The position numbers and the translations under genes were made by a program. Positions 19,412 to 32,468 of a stretch of DNA of 64,000 bases are shown in pieces; the stretch's first letter is position 1; each line of letters starts with the position of its first letter. The notes beneath the pieces were generated by a model that worked only from the letters and a program-made list of their open reading frames with translations, had not been told where the DNA came from and made no database searches. The stretch lies in contig NZ_MAGP01000080.1 in assembly GCF_002926165.1 (NCBI RefSeq), positions 39,413 to 103,412 on the forward strand, given 5' to 3'. The DNA is from Micromonospora chalcea (lineage in GTDB: Bacteria; Actinomycetota; Actinomycetes; Mycobacteriales; Micromonosporaceae).

Positions 19412-20574
19412 ACCAGGTCCTCCGGCAGCAGCGCGCCGATCCACGCGTCCTGGCGCTCGCCGCGGTGCTGGACGCCGCCGCGCAGCGTGCCCTCGACGGT
19501 GAAGCCGGCCTTCTCGGCGGCCCGCCGCGAGGCGGTGTTGCCCACGTTGGCCCGCCACTCGATCCGGGCCAGGCCGAGCGTGGTGAAGCCCCAGGCGCAC
19601 ACGGCGGTGAGCGCGGCCGGCAGGTAACCCCGGCCGCGTGCGTGCGGCGCGGTCATGTAGCCCACGTCGGCCACCAGCGGGTCGTTGGGGAGGATGCGCA
19701 GGTCGATCGAGGCGACGTAGCTGTCGTCCGGGTCGGCCACGGCGAACGTCGCGGCGGTGCCCCGGGCCCAGGCCGGGCGGACCAGGTCGCGCAGGAAGCC
19801 CTCGGCGTGCTCCGGCCGGTACGGGTGCGGCACCGTGGTCCAGCGGATCGTCTGCTCGTCCTGGCAGGTGCGGGTCACCGCGGGCAGGTCGCGCTCCTCC
19901 AGCGCGCGCAGCCGCAGCTCGGTGTCCCCGGCGGTGGCGAACAGGACCGGCTGCGGGCGGCCGAAGACCGCCGCGCGGCGGGCCTGCAGCGTGTCCGGCC
20001 CGTAGGGGACCGGGTCGCCGGGCGCGGCCAGCTCGGCCGGGAACAGGGAGCCGATCCAGCCCTCCGGACGGCCGCCGGGGCTGGGGTGGGCCAGCCGCAG
20101 TTCACCCTCGACGCGGAAGCCGGCGCGCAGCGCGACCAGCCGGGAGGCGTGGTTGCCGATCTCGGCCTGCCAGGTGAGCCGGCGCAGCTTGAGCGCGTCG
20201 AACGCCCAGCGGGCGACCGCGCGGGTGGCGCGGACCGCGACGCCCCGGCCCCGGGCCCACGGCGCGGTCCAGTAGCCGACCTCGGCCGAGTCCAGCTCGC
20301 GGTCCACGGAGACCAGGCCGCACGAGGCGAGCAGCTCCCCGGTGCCGGCGTCGCAGACCGCGAACGGTGCGCCCGCGCCCTCGGCCCAGGCGGTCGCGCT
20401 GAACGTGGTCACGAACTCGGCGGCGTGCTCCGGCAGGTACGGGCGAGGTACGGTGGTCCAGCGCTGGATGTCCGGATCCTGGCAGGCACGGTGCACCGCG
20501 TCGGCGTCCTCCGCACGCCAGGGGCGCAGCAGCAGGCCGTCCTCGATGATCTCCACAGGCTCCATCCGAGCCAT
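19408..20574 (-). CDS. Tandem-domain GNAT N-acetyltransferase (paralogue of downstream gene)
   Basis: This protein has about 388 residues and the same architecture as its downstream neighbour. Domain 1 has the acetyl-CoA loop ARGRGVAVRATRAVARWAF, domain 2 HARGRGYLPAALTAVCAWGF; each is preceded by a DIQRWTTVPRPY or TIRWTTVPHPY motif, so the halves are recognisable duplicates of each other. The start is uncertain: ATG 20574 is chosen, but GTG 20595 and ATG 20565 are in frame and none has a clear ribosome site, so a leaderless transcript is possible. It is divergent from secA. Confidence 0.8.
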   Translation of the reverse strand: MARMEPVEIIEDGLLLRPWRAEDADAVHRACQDPDIQRWTTVPRPYLPEHAAEFVTTFSATAWAEGAGAPFAVCDAGTGELLASCGLVSVDRELDSAEVGYWTAPWARGRGVAVRATRAVARWAFDALKLRRLTWQAEIGNHASRLVALRAGFRVEGELRLAHPSPGGRPEGWIGSLFPAELAAPGDPVPYGPDTLQARRAAVFGRPQPVLFATAGDTELRLRALEERDLPAVTRTCQDEQTIRWTTVPHPYRPEHAEGFLRDLVRPAWARGTAATFAVADPDDSYVASIDLRILPNDPLVADVGYMTAPHARGRGYLPAALTAVCAWGFTTLGLARIEWRANVGNTASRRAAEKAGFTVEGTLRGGVQHRGERQDAWIGALLPEDLV

Positions 20575-20734
20575 CGTGCCGGATCGTTCGCGCACGGCGT
20601 AACCCGATTAGCGGCCGGTGGCGCACGGTCGCGGCGTTATGTCGGGTTCCGGAGCCCGGACCGCCGCCACCAGTGACCATCGTCGCCTCCGAGCGCCTAC
20701 GATGGTTCGAGACCGTCTAGGGGAGCGTTGATCC

Positions 20735-23632
<2,898 letters not shown>

Positions 23633-23644
23633 CCCCGAACGCCA

Positions 23645-23678
23645 CGACGGGCCCCGGCCTCCCGGCCGGGGCCCGTCG
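23645..23678 (+). terminator. Terminator of secA
   Basis: A perfect 15-bp stem (23645-23659 with 23664-23678) with a TCCC loop begins 12 bp after the secA stop. Confidence 0.85.
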
Positions 23679-23716
23679 CCGTCCCTGGGTTCCCCCAGGG
23701 CCATCGCTCTCTCCCG

Positions 23717-23786
23717 CGATCTTGCAGTTTCGGCCCCCATCATGCCCGATTCATGCCGTTGTCTACGGGACGGAAGTGCAAGATCG
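23717..23786. repeat. GATC-bordered palindrome (CGATCTTGCA type)
   Basis: CGATCTTGCA at 23717-23726 is mirrored by TGCAAGATCG at 23777-23786, with TTT/GAA extending the arms. The same terminal decamers bound an element at 63084-63152. It lies in the convergent gap between secA and the Rv3235-like gene, downstream of the secA terminator. It looks like a REP-type interspersed palindrome. Confidence 0.7.
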
Positions 23787-23849
23787 GCGCCGGTGGAGGC
23801 GCGGGTGGCCGCGGCGCGGTCGAGCCAGGTCGGGGGGCCACGACCGGGC

Positions 23850-24428
23850 TCAGAGGACGTCCAGGACGAGGCACAGCCAGGTGCCTCGGCGGCGTTCCAG
23901 GCGTATCGCAACGGCCCAGCTCGTGCCTCCGACGCCGGCGAACACGGCGGTGGCCTCGACCGCGCCCGCGCGGGGCTCGCAGACCCGCAGACGCCGCAGG
24001 AGCAGAGTCGGCCGGGCGGTACGGCGGCGGACCGGGGTCACCCGGCGGGCTGCTCGGGTCAGCTCGGCCGCGACCGGGCCGGCCGACTCGGGCACGCAGA
24101 GCGGCCGGAGCTGGCCGGGCGGCCGGAAGCCGTTGACGATCTCCAGGAAGGTGCGGACGAACCGGTGTGCGGCCCGCGTTCCCTCGGGTGCGGCGGACGC
24201 GAGGGCTGACGCGGGGGTGCCGGTCCAGCGTGGCCAGGCGGGTGCCGGGTCCGGGGCGCGGCCGGCGGGGCGTGCGGCGGCACCGCGGCGCGGATCGCTC
24301 AGGTCGAGGGTGAGCTGCCCGACGGGACTCCACAGCGGCTCCTCGTCGACGCACGGCGGGTCGAGTGGCGGGGCGGGCCGGAGACGGACCGGCGGGCGGG
24401 GTGCGCGGGGACGGCGGGTGTCGACCAT
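23850..24428 (-). CDS. Rv3235-family protein
   Basis: The 192-residue protein has a Pro/Arg-rich N-terminal 80 residues and a C-terminal domain (AHRFVRTFLEIVNGFRPPGQLRPL ... WLCLVLDVL, counting from about 86) characteristic of the Rv3235 family. In mycobacteria it lies near secA1. Its function is unknown; the basic unstructured N-terminus suggests nucleic-acid or protein contacts but nothing more can be said. The promoter region holds two GTTTGCC units 10 bp apart that also occur before the upstream HTH gene. Confidence 0.85.
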   Translation of the reverse strand: MVDTRRPRAPRPPVRLRPAPPLDPPCVDEEPLWSPVGQLTLDLSDPRRGAAARPAGRAPDPAPAWPRWTGTPASALASAAPEGTRAAHRFVRTFLEIVNGFRPPGQLRPLCVPESAGPVAAELTRAARRVTPVRRRTARPTLLLRRLRVCEPRAGAVEATAVFAGVGGTSWAVAIRLERRRGTWLCLVLDVL

Positions 24429-24441
24429 CTCGAATCCTTGC

Positions 24442-24458
24442 GTTTGCCTTCGTTTGCC
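24442..24458 (-). promoter_or_regulatory. 10-bp-spaced GGCAAAC direct repeat before the Rv3235-like gene
   Basis: On the minus strand two GGCAAAC units, each followed by GAAG/GCAAG, start exactly 10 bp apart, 14 bp before the start codon. The arrangement matches the one before the BldC-like gene. Confidence 0.6.
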
Positions 24459-24523
24459 TCCGACAGAGCTTCATCTTCCCGGAATGGCGTCACCGGCGTC
24501 AATGGCCGACGGTCCTCGGGTGG

Positions 24524-24751
24524 TCACTCCTCGTCGCGCTCACCGAGCGGGTTCCCGCGTACCCACTCCGCCGTCTCGGCGTACTTCCGCTCGATGTATT
24601 CCTCCAGCCGGGAGCGCTCGACCCGCCACTGCCCCCGACCGCCGATCTTGATCGCCGGCAGCTCGCCACTGCGAACCATGTGGTAGACCTGCGAGTCCGA
24701 GACGTTCAGCTCGGCGGCGACGTCGGACAGCAGCAGGAACCTCGACTCCAC
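24524..24751 (-). CDS. BldC/excisionase-family helix-turn-helix DNA-binding protein
   Basis: The 75-residue single-domain protein of the MerR-like excisionase fold carries the helix-turn-helix LLLSDVAAELNVSDSQVYHM and the wing IKIGGRGQWRVERSRLEEYI. BldC-type proteins bind direct repeats as head-to-tail oligomers. GTG 24751 has GGGAG five bases upstream, which decides this short form; the in-frame extension to 24832 has no support. The gene lies between the Rv3235-like gene and the divergent DUF6912 gene. A direct repeat of GGCAAAC precedes it, suggesting autoregulation. Confidence 0.85.
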   Translation of the reverse strand: MESRFLLLSDVAAELNVSDSQVYHMVRSGELPAIKIGGRGQWRVERSRLEEYIERKYAETAEWVRGNPLGERDEE

Positions 24752-24773
24752 GGTGACTCCCGGGGTTGGCTTC

Positions 24774-24790
24774 GTTTGCCTTAGTTTGCC
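24774..24790 (-). promoter_or_regulatory. 10-bp-spaced GGCAAAC direct repeat before the BldC-like gene
   Basis: On the minus strand GGCAAACTAAGGCAAACGAAG begins upstream of the GTG by 23 bp; the two GGCAAAC cores start 10 bp apart. The same arrangement precedes the neighbouring Rv3235-like gene. Confidence 0.6.
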
Positions 24791-24946
24791 ATCACCGGCT
24801 GACATCGCCCCATGCCCGTTCGCCTGACACACCGGCGGGAGACTTCACCCGCGCGGATGCCGGGTGTATGACGGTCCTGGCGTACGGCATGATCGGCGCC
24901 CGGAGCCGGCGTCCGCCGGTGAGTGGCCTGAATGCGGGAGTGACCG

Positions 24947-25456
24947 GTGACCGACGAGCTTGTCCGGGTGTACCTGCCGGCGACCGTACCCATGCTCGCC
25001 CGGCTGCGCGAGGAGGGGCTGACCGCCGAGGCGGCGCACGCGGTCACCCCGGAACTGCGCGAGTGGTACGCCGAGGGCGACGAGGAGGAACTGGAGTACG
25101 TGGCCTTCACCCGGGCCGCCCAGGACGCGCTGTTCCTGCTCCGGAGCGACCCCGCCGCGCCCCGGCGACGGGTTGTCGTCTCGGCCGACCTGCCCGCCCG
25201 GGCGGTCGGACGGGTCGGCGGCGAGCTGGGGTCCAGCGTGGTCCGGCCGGCCGGACCGGTGCCGGTGAAGTCGGTCGCCGCGCTGCACGTCGACGGCGCG
25301 GAGGCGGTCGAGGACGTGGCCGCTGCCGTCGAGGTGGTGGCCGAGGCCCAGGCCGGGGACCCGGACGCCCAGTTCACCGTCGACGGCGCCGAGGACCACG
25401 AACTGGAGTGGTACGACGTGACCGAGCTGGACCTGCTGCTGCGCGAGGCCGGCTGA
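24947..25456 (+). CDS. DUF6912 family protein
   Basis: The 169-residue acidic, soluble protein begins [15 protein letters not shown] and contains [17 protein letters not shown] and a C-terminal [14 protein letters not shown]. This family is confined to actinobacteria and has no known function; no catalytic motif or membrane segment is visible. GTG 24947 is preceded by GGGAG. It is convergent with the following membrane-protein gene; a hairpin covers both stop codons. Confidence 0.75.
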   Translation: MTDELVRVYLPATVPMLARLREEGLTAEAAHAVTPELREWYAEGDEEELEYVAFTRAAQDALFLLRSDPAAPRRRVVVSADLPARAVGRVGGELGSSVVRPAGPVPVKSVAALHVDGAEAVEDVAAAVEVVAEAQAGDPDAQFTVDGAEDHELEWYDVTELDLLLREAG

Positions 25457-25483
25457 GCCGGCGGCTCAGGACGCCGCCGGCTC
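25455..25483. terminator. Bidirectional hairpin over two convergent stop codons
   Basis: An 11-bp perfect stem (25455-25465 with 25473-25483) has a 7-nt loop that contains the stop of the minus-strand gene; the plus-strand stop overlaps its left arm. Confidence 0.65.
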
Positions 25484-26584
25484 GTCCGTCTCGTCCTCGA
25501 CCGGGCGGGGGCCGAGCGTGCGGCCGAACACGATGAGCGTGGTCAGCGCGCCCACGAAGAGCACCCAGATCCCGTTGTCCACCCGCGAGGTGCAGAGCGC
25601 GGTCTGCGCGACCTCGTCGGCCTCGCTGAGCGCGGCGGCCAGGTCGAGCAGCCCGCGGCCGCCGATCCGGATGATCACCTCGGTGAGCAGCAGGAGCAGG
25701 CCCGCGCCCGCGCCGGCCACCAGGTACGCCGGCCAGCGCAGCGGCGACGCCACGCCGTCACGGCGCTCCGCCCGGCGACGGGACCAGGTCAGATAGAGGT
25801 ACGCGGCGAGGCCGGCGAGCAGGCCGGCGAGCAGCGATTCGGTACGCGAGACCCACTTGGCGGCGTCGAGCACCGACTGCTGGGTCTCCCCGGCGCCGAA
25901 CAGGTCGGACAGCGGGTCCCGGGCGCGGCTGAACAGCACCACGAAGATCTGCGCGGCGAGCGTCGCAGCGGTGATCGCACCCACCACCCGGGCCTGACGC
26001 GCGCCCGCCATCGCGCCGCCGATGATCGCGGCTGCCGCCGTGGTTCCGGCGATCGTGTTCGTGGTGGCGTTGTCGGCGTACGTCAGGTTGATCGCCACCG
26101 CGGCGAGCAGCCCGACCACCAGGCCGGTCCCGACGGCGGCCAGGAACCGCAGCGTGGCCCGGCCGAGCCGGTTGGTCGCGGCCAGGGCGACGGTGGCGCC
26201 GGTGGCCGGCGCCGCGGTGATGACGCCGGGCAGCGCGTACGCGGAGAGGCTGATCGCGGTGACGCCGGCCGCGGTCGAGTGGATCGCCTCGCGGGTCGAC
26301 CAGAGCATGGCGGCCAGCCATCCGAGCGAGAGCAGGGCGAGCACGAGCGCGCCCGGGGCGAACTCCGCCCGCCCGCCGGTGACAGTCCCCTCGTCCGCAC
26401 GAGCGTGTCCGGCTGCGTCCTCGGCCGGCGTTGCCTCTCCCGCCGGTGCCTCGGCCAACGGTGCCTCTCCCGAGGACGCCTTGACGGAGGACGTCTCGAC
26501 GGCGGCCCCGTCGCCCGTGGTCGGCCCGACGGTCTCGGGCTGATCCGTCTCCGCGGCCGTGGAGCTGCCGGGCTGGTTGCTCAT
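25466..26584 (-). CDS. Multi-pass membrane protein of unknown function
   Basis: This protein has 372 residues. The first 75 are disordered and Ala/Glu/Thr-rich with near-repeats such as APLAEAPAGEA; about eight membrane helices follow (from about residue 80 to 355), and the tail is short and acidic. No transporter signature was recognised. The ATG at 26584 has AGGGAAG upstream and is preferred to an in-frame codon at 26635. The 567-bp gap upstream carries palindromic repeats. Confidence 0.75.
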   Translation of the reverse strand: MSNQPGSSTAAETDQPETVGPTTGDGAAVETSSVKASSGEAPLAEAPAGEATPAEDAAGHARADEGTVTGGRAEFAPGALVLALLSLGWLAAMLWSTREAIHSTAAGVTAISLSAYALPGVITAAPATGATVALAATNRLGRATLRFLAAVGTGLVVGLLAAVAINLTYADNATTNTIAGTTAAAAIIGGAMAGARQARVVGAITAATLAAQIFVVLFSRARDPLSDLFGAGETQQSVLDAAKWVSRTESLLAGLLAGLAAYLYLTWSRRRAERRDGVASPLRWPAYLVAGAGAGLLLLLTEVIIRIGGRGLLDLAAALSEADEVAQTALCTSRVDNGIWVLFVGALTTLIVFGRTLGPRPVEDETDEPAAS

Positions 26585-26696
26585 CGTCTTCCCTTCGACG
26601 GTCGCCGGATCCCCGAGCCGGGCCGGGCAGGTCACCGGTCATCCAGCGTACGCGGCGCATCACCACTCCTCGGGCGGGCCGTGTGCCGTGTGCGCG

Positions 26697-26775
26697 TTGA
26701 TCGACTGCAGTACGGCGATGTGGTGGCATCCCGAGGGCCCGGATACCGCCATTTCCCCGAGGTGGAGTGGATCAA
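26697..26775. repeat. GATC-bordered palindrome, unit A
   Basis: TTGATC at 26697-26702 pairs with GATCAA at 26770-26775. An inner hairpin GGTGGCATCC with GGATACCGCC lies between. Confidence 0.6.
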
Positions 26776-26814
26776 TGGCCGATAACCGCCAGCCGGGCGG
26801 GCCGTGTGATGCCG

Positions 26815-26887
26815 TTGGTCGACTCCAGCTCGGGGAGGTGCCGCCCGGAGGCCCGGAACACCGCCACCCCGAGGTGGGCTGGATCAA
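26815..26887. repeat. GATC-bordered palindrome, unit B (left GATC decayed to GGTC)
   Basis: TTGGTC at 26815-26820 faces GATCAA at 26882-26887. CCAGCTCGGGG pairs imperfectly with CCCCGAGGTGGGCTGG. This is a diverged copy of unit A. Confidence 0.55.
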
Positions 26888-27151
26888 AGGTCGAGTAAGC
26901 GCCGACGAATCGTCGACGAACTGGGGGCGCGATCCGATGTTTCGTCGGATCCGGGTGGGTTGGGGCCGACGGTCCGGAGATGAACCGGCCGTCCGGTGTG
27001 CCAGGGAGGCGCGTCCGGCGAGGGCTTGTCGTGACAGAATCGGGCCAGGTCCCGCCGCCGCCCACCCCGCGGCGCCCCGGTGTCCGGCCGCCCGGCCGGC
27101 GCCCGCGGGTCCGGTTTCGCCGTCGCCGTCGAGATCGCCAGGAGCCTGTTG

Positions 27152-28780
<1,629 letters not shown>

Positions 28781-28788
28781 GACGCTCG

Positions 28789-28822
28789 AAGAGGGCCCGT
28801 CCCGGCCGGGACGGGCCCTCTT
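28789..28822 (+). terminator. Terminator of pruA
   Basis: A fully self-complementary 34-nt stretch (17-bp arms AAGAGGGCCCGTCCCGG and complement) ends in CTCTTCC, 9 bp after the stop. Confidence 0.88.
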
Positions 28823-28914
28823 CCTCATCCGACAGTGCACATCGGACCGGTCCGCGGGTGCCGAAATAGGCAAATCCTGGACGCCAGAGCCGACAAAGTG
28901 GCAGCTTAGAGGGC

Positions 28915-29430
28915 ATGGCGGATTCCGGAGTCAACCCGACGGCGGCAGCTTTGCTCGGCCTGCTGCACGACGGCCCGATGACTGGCGGCCAGTTGATGGC
29001 CGCGGCTGAGCGCCGGCTGGCGCCGTACTGGTCGATGACCCGCAGTCAGGTCTACCGGGAGCTACCGGTCCTGGCCGAGAAGGGTCTGGTGCGTCTCGGC
29101 AAGCCCGGGCCGCGCATGAGTCAGCCGTACGCGCTGACAGCTGCCGGTAAACGGACATTCTCCCGCTGGCTGGCGGAGAATCCCGGCAAGGACACCATCC
29201 GTAACCCGATAGCGCTACGGATGGCGTTCGGCAACCTGCACTCGGCGAGCCAGCTCAAGAACCTCTACGCGACGGCGAACGAGTACCACACCGAGGCGCT
29301 GGCGGCGGTGCGGGAGCAGGTCAAGAACGCCAAGAAGGAAGGCGAGAGCTACGACGCCAGCGCGCTGGAGTTCGCCGTCGCCTACCACAAAGCGGCGCTG
29401 TCCTGGCTCAAGACCGCGCCGGTCGGCTGA
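28915..29430 (+). CDS. PadR-family transcriptional regulator
   Basis: The 171-residue protein has an N-terminal PadR winged helix (ALLGLLHDGPMTGGQLMAAAERRL ... YRELPVLAEKGLVRLG, residues 12-85) and a helical C-terminal dimerisation domain (residues 100-170). PadR repressors usually respond to small aromatic ligands or drugs; neither ligand nor target is evident here. It is a single gene between the pruA terminator and prfB. ATG 28915 has weak ribosome-site complementarity and may be leaderless. Confidence 0.88.
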   Translation: MADSGVNPTAAALLGLLHDGPMTGGQLMAAAERRLAPYWSMTRSQVYRELPVLAEKGLVRLGKPGPRMSQPYALTAAGKRTFSRWLAENPGKDTIRNPIALRMAFGNLHSASQLKNLYATANEYHTEALAAVREQVKNAKKEGESYDASALEFAVAYHKAALSWLKTAPVG

Positions 29431-29475
29431 CCACCTGCAGCAGGTTGAGGGAACGACGCAGTAGTCTTGTCTGTC

Positions 29476-30597
29476 GTGACCGCTGCCGATTACGCCGAAC
29501 AGCTCAAGGAACTCGACGCCACGCTGCGCAACATCGAGGCCGTGCTCGACCTCGACAAGCTGCGCGAGCAGAAGGCACGGCTGGAGCAGGAGGCCTCCGC
29601 GCCCGACCTCTGGGACGACCAGGCCAAGGCGCAGCAGGTGACGTCGCAGCTGTCGTACGTCAACGGCGAGATCACCAAGCTCGGCGACCTGCGCTCCCGG
29701 CTCGACGACGCCGGGGTGCTGCTGGAGCTGGCCCAGGCGGAGGACGACCCGGGCGCGCTGACCGAGGTCGAGTCGGAGATCGCCGGGCTGACCAAGGCCA
29801 TCCAGGAGATGGAGGTCCGCACGCTGCTCTCCGGCGAGTACGACTCGCGGGAGGCGCTGGTGGCGATCCGGGCCGGGGCCGGCGGCGTGGACGCCGCGGA
29901 CTTCGCCGAGATGCTGCTGCGGATGTACCTGCGCTGGGCCGAGCGGCACGGCTACCCGACCGAGGTCTACGAGACCTCGTACGCCGAGGAGGCGGGCCTG
30001 AAGTCGGCCACCTTCACGGTGAAGGTGCCGTACGCCTACGGCACGCTCAGCGTGGAGTCCGGCACGCACCGGCTGGTGCGGATCAGCCCGTTCGACAACC
30101 AGGGCCGCCGGCAGACCAGCTTCGCCGGCGTCGAGGTGCTGCCGGTCACCGAGCAGACCGACCACATCGACATCCCGGAGAACGAGGTCCGGGTGGACGT
30201 CTACCGGTCGTCCGGGCCGGGTGGGCAGAGCGTCAACACCACCGACTCGGCGGTGCGGCTGACCCACATCCCCACCGGCATCGTGGTGACCTGCCAGAAC
30301 GAGAAGTCCCAGCTGCAGAACAAGGCCTCCGCGATGCGGGTGCTCCAGGCCCGGCTGCTGGAGCGCAAGCGGCAGGAGGAGGAGGAGAAGATGGCCGGCC
30401 TGAAGAGCGGCGGCACCAGCTCCTGGGGCGACCAGATGCGCTCGTACGTCCTGCACCCGTATCAGATGGTGAAGGATCTGCGTACCGAACAGGAGACGGG
30501 CAATCCGTCCTCGGTCTTCGACGGTGACCTGGACAGCTTCATCGAGGCGGGAATCCGCTGGCGGAAGCAGCAGCAGCTCAGCGCTGACGGTGCGTGA
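29476..30597 (+). CDS. prfB: Peptide chain release factor 2
   Basis: This 373-residue factor terminates translation at UGA and UAA. The tripeptide anticodon SPF is at residues 204-206 and the peptidyl-tRNA hydrolysis motif GGQ at 249-251. Unlike many bacterial prfB genes it has no in-frame UGA with a programmed frameshift; the reading frame is continuous. GTG 29476 is chosen over TTG 29467 because TAGTCT at 29462-29467 is well placed as the -10 box of a leaderless transcript. It heads the conserved block prfB-ftsE-ftsX-smpB-ssrA. Confidence 0.96.
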   Translation: MTAADYAEQLKELDATLRNIEAVLDLDKLREQKARLEQEASAPDLWDDQAKAQQVTSQLSYVNGEITKLGDLRSRLDDAGVLLELAQAEDDPGALTEVESEIAGLTKAIQEMEVRTLLSGEYDSREALVAIRAGAGGVDAADFAEMLLRMYLRWAERHGYPTEVYETSYAEEAGLKSATFTVKVPYAYGTLSVESGTHRLVRISPFDNQGRRQTSFAGVEVLPVTEQTDHIDIPENEVRVDVYRSSGPGGQSVNTTDSAVRLTHIPTGIVVTCQNEKSQLQNKASAMRVLQARLLERKRQEEEEKMAGLKSGGTSSWGDQMRSYVLHPYQMVKDLRTEQETGNPSSVFDGDLDSFIEAGIRWRKQQQLSADGA

Positions 30598-30612
30598 TCA
30601 CGTTCGGACTGA

Positions 30613-30656
30613 GCGCGTCATCGATCCCGTTCTGACCGGGTAAATCGATGACGCGC
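30613..30656 (+). terminator. Terminator of prfB
   Basis: A perfect 13-bp stem (30613-30625 with 30644-30656) has an 18-nt loop, 15 bp after the prfB stop. Confidence 0.7.
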
Positions 30657-30679
30657 ACCGCTTCGGCGGGCCTGGGGGC

Positions 30680-30716
30680 TTGGCTCTGCGGTTACACCGC
30701 GTAGACTACCGACCCG
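30680..30716 (+). promoter_or_regulatory. Leaderless promoter of ftsE
   Basis: TTGGCT at 30680-30685 and TAGACT at 30702-30707 are separated by 16 bp; the GTG of ftsE starts 9 bp after the -10 box, so transcription probably starts at or next to the start codon. Confidence 0.6.
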
Positions 30717-31396
30717 TGATTCAGCTTGAGCAAGTGACGAAGACGTACCCGAAGGCGTCCCGGCCTTCGCTCGACAACGTGTCCGTCTCGATCGAGAAGG
30801 GCGAGTTCGTCTTCTTCATCGGTCCATCCGGCTCCGGCAAGTCCACCATCATCAAGTTGCTGCTGCACGAGGTCACGCCCAACAAGGGTCGCGTCGTCGT
30901 CAACGGCAAGGACGTGACGTCGATGCGTTCCTGGAAGCGACCACACTTCCGGCGTTCCATCGGCTGCGTCTTCCAGGACTTCCGGCTGCTGCCGAACCGC
31001 ACCGCGTACGAGAACGTGGCGTTCGCGCTGGAGGTGATCGGCAAGACGAAGGCGGTCGCCCGCCGGGTCGTGCCGGAGGTGCTGGAGCTGGTCGGTCTCG
31101 GTGGCAAGGAGCACCGCTACCCGCACGAGCTCTCCGGTGGTGAGCAGCAGCGTGTGGCGGTGGCCCGGGCGTTCGTCAACCGGCCACTGATCCTGCTGGC
31201 CGACGAGCCCACCGGAAACCTGGACCCGGACACCTCGATCGAGATCATGCGCCTGCTGGACCGGATCAACCGCACCGGCACGACCGTCGTGATGGTCACG
31301 CACGACTCCAACATCGTGAACCAGATGCGGCGCCGGGTGATCGAGATCGAGAGCGGCCGCATCGTGCGCGACCAGGCCCGCGGCGTCTACGGCTGA
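30716..31396 (+). CDS. ftsE: FtsE, cell-division ABC ATPase
   Basis: The 226-residue ATPase pairs with FtsX; the complex transmits divisome signals to peptidoglycan hydrolases outside the membrane. Walker A is GPSGSGKST at residues 36-44, the signature is [14 protein letters not shown] and Walker B is [15 protein letters not shown] 30716 is preferred to the upstream in-frame codon at 30680, which falls in the promoter. ftsX starts 65 bp downstream. Confidence 0.96.
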   Translation: MIQLEQVTKTYPKASRPSLDNVSVSIEKGEFVFFIGPSGSGKSTIIKLLLHEVTPNKGRVVVNGKDVTSMRSWKRPHFRRSIGCVFQDFRLLPNRTAYENVAFALEVIGKTKAVARRVVPEVLELVGLGGKEHRYPHELSGGEQQRVAVARAFVNRPLILLADEPTGNLDPDTSIEIMRLLDRINRTGTTVVMVTHDSNIVNQMRRRVIEIESGRIVRDQARGVYG

Positions 31397-31461
31397 GCCG
31401 TACGACGTTCCGTAGACCCTGACGACGAACCCTCACGCCGGAGAGCCGGAGGAATATCCCG

Positions 31462-32337
31462 ATGCGGATGAAGTACGTCCTGTCCGAAGTACTGGTCGGG
31501 CTGTGGCGCAACGTCACCATGACCATCGCCATGATCATCACAATGGCGGTGTCGCTGTTCATGCTGGGCGGCAGCGGCCTTCTGTACCAGAAGGTCGGCG
31601 ACATGAAGGACCTCTACTACGAGAACGTCGAGGTCTCGATCTTCCTGAAGACCGACGCCACCAAGGAACAGGTCGACGCGCTGGGTCAGCAACTCGACCA
31701 GGACCCGCTGGTCAAGGACTCGACGTACGTCAACAAGGACCAGGCGTACGAGCGCTTCCAGCAGATGTACGCCGACGCCCCGGACCTGGTCAGCGCGGTC
31801 AAGCCGGACCAGCTTCCCGAGTCGTACCGGGTGAAGCTCAACGATCCCGAGCAGTACAAGGCGATCTACGACAAGTACAAGACCGCCGAGGGCATCGACA
31901 CGATCGTCGACCAGAGCAAGCTGCTCGACAAGGTCTTCGGCGTGCTCAGCGGCTTCCAGAACGGCGCGCTCGCGATCGCTATGGTGATGGCCGTCGCCGC
32001 CCTGCTGCTCGTCGCGAACACCATCCAGGTGGCCGCGTACAGCAAGCGGCGTGAAGTGGCGGTCATGAAGCTGGTCGGCGCGTCGAACTGGTTCATCCAG
32101 GCGCCGTTCGTGCTGGAGGCGGTGGTGGCCGGTCTGTTCGGCTCCATCCTCGGCCTGCTGGCGTTGATCGCGGTGAAGGTGCTCGCGGCCGGCAGTTCGA
32201 TGGCGGCCCTGGAGGGTCTGATCACCCCGATCTCCTGGTCCGACATCTTCCTGACCTTCCCGCTGATGGCCGCCGTCGGTGGCGTGGTCAGCGCGGTCAC
32301 CGCCTGGGTCACGCTCCGCTTCTACCTGCGGGTCTAG
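31462..32337 (+). CDS. ftsX: FtsX, cell-division ABC permease-like protein
   Basis: The 291-residue membrane protein has a first helix at about 20-42, a large extracytoplasmic loop (43-165) that in actinobacteria contacts a peptidoglycan hydrolase such as RipC, then three C-terminal helices within a FtsX permease domain (KRREVAVMKLVGASNWFIQAPF). ATG 31462 is preceded by GGAGGA. It is cotranscribed with ftsE. Confidence 0.96.
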   Translation: MRMKYVLSEVLVGLWRNVTMTIAMIITMAVSLFMLGGSGLLYQKVGDMKDLYYENVEVSIFLKTDATKEQVDALGQQLDQDPLVKDSTYVNKDQAYERFQQMYADAPDLVSAVKPDQLPESYRVKLNDPEQYKAIYDKYKTAEGIDTIVDQSKLLDKVFGVLSGFQNGALAIAMVMAVAALLLVANTIQVAAYSKRREVAVMKLVGASNWFIQAPFVLEAVVAGLFGSILGLLALIAVKVLAAGSSMAALEGLITPISWSDIFLTFPLMAAVGGVVSAVTAWVTLRFYLRV

Positions 32338-32355
32338 TCACCCGTCCGGCTCCGG

Positions 32356-32399
32356 CAAGGGCCCTCCCGCGCGGAATAAACCGCGCGGGAGGGCCCTTG
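32356..32399 (+). terminator. Terminator of ftsEX
   Basis: A perfect 19-bp stem (32356-32374 with 32381-32399) with an AATAAA loop begins 18 bp after ftsX. Confidence 0.9.
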
Positions 32400-32468
32400 T
32401 GGTTCCGGTAGCATGATCTTCGCTCGCCGGCCGGTGGCCGGCGACGGACCGGGAGGGAGGTGGCGCCG

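Larger units (their letters stand above)
26671..26900. repeat. Degenerate tandem duplication, two units with a 123-bp period
   Basis: CGGGCGGGCCGTGTG begins at 26671 and again at 26794. Each unit then carries a palindrome bounded by (T)TGATC/TTGGTC and GATCAA and sharing GGCCCGGA(T/A) ACCGCCA and CCCCGAGGTGG. The remaining gap to pruA (26900-27151) holds no other gene or structure that I can support. Confidence 0.65.

Noticed and set aside
29476..29600. Programmed frameshift in prfB
   Set aside because: The reading frame is continuous from GTG 29476 to the stop, with no early in-frame UGA.
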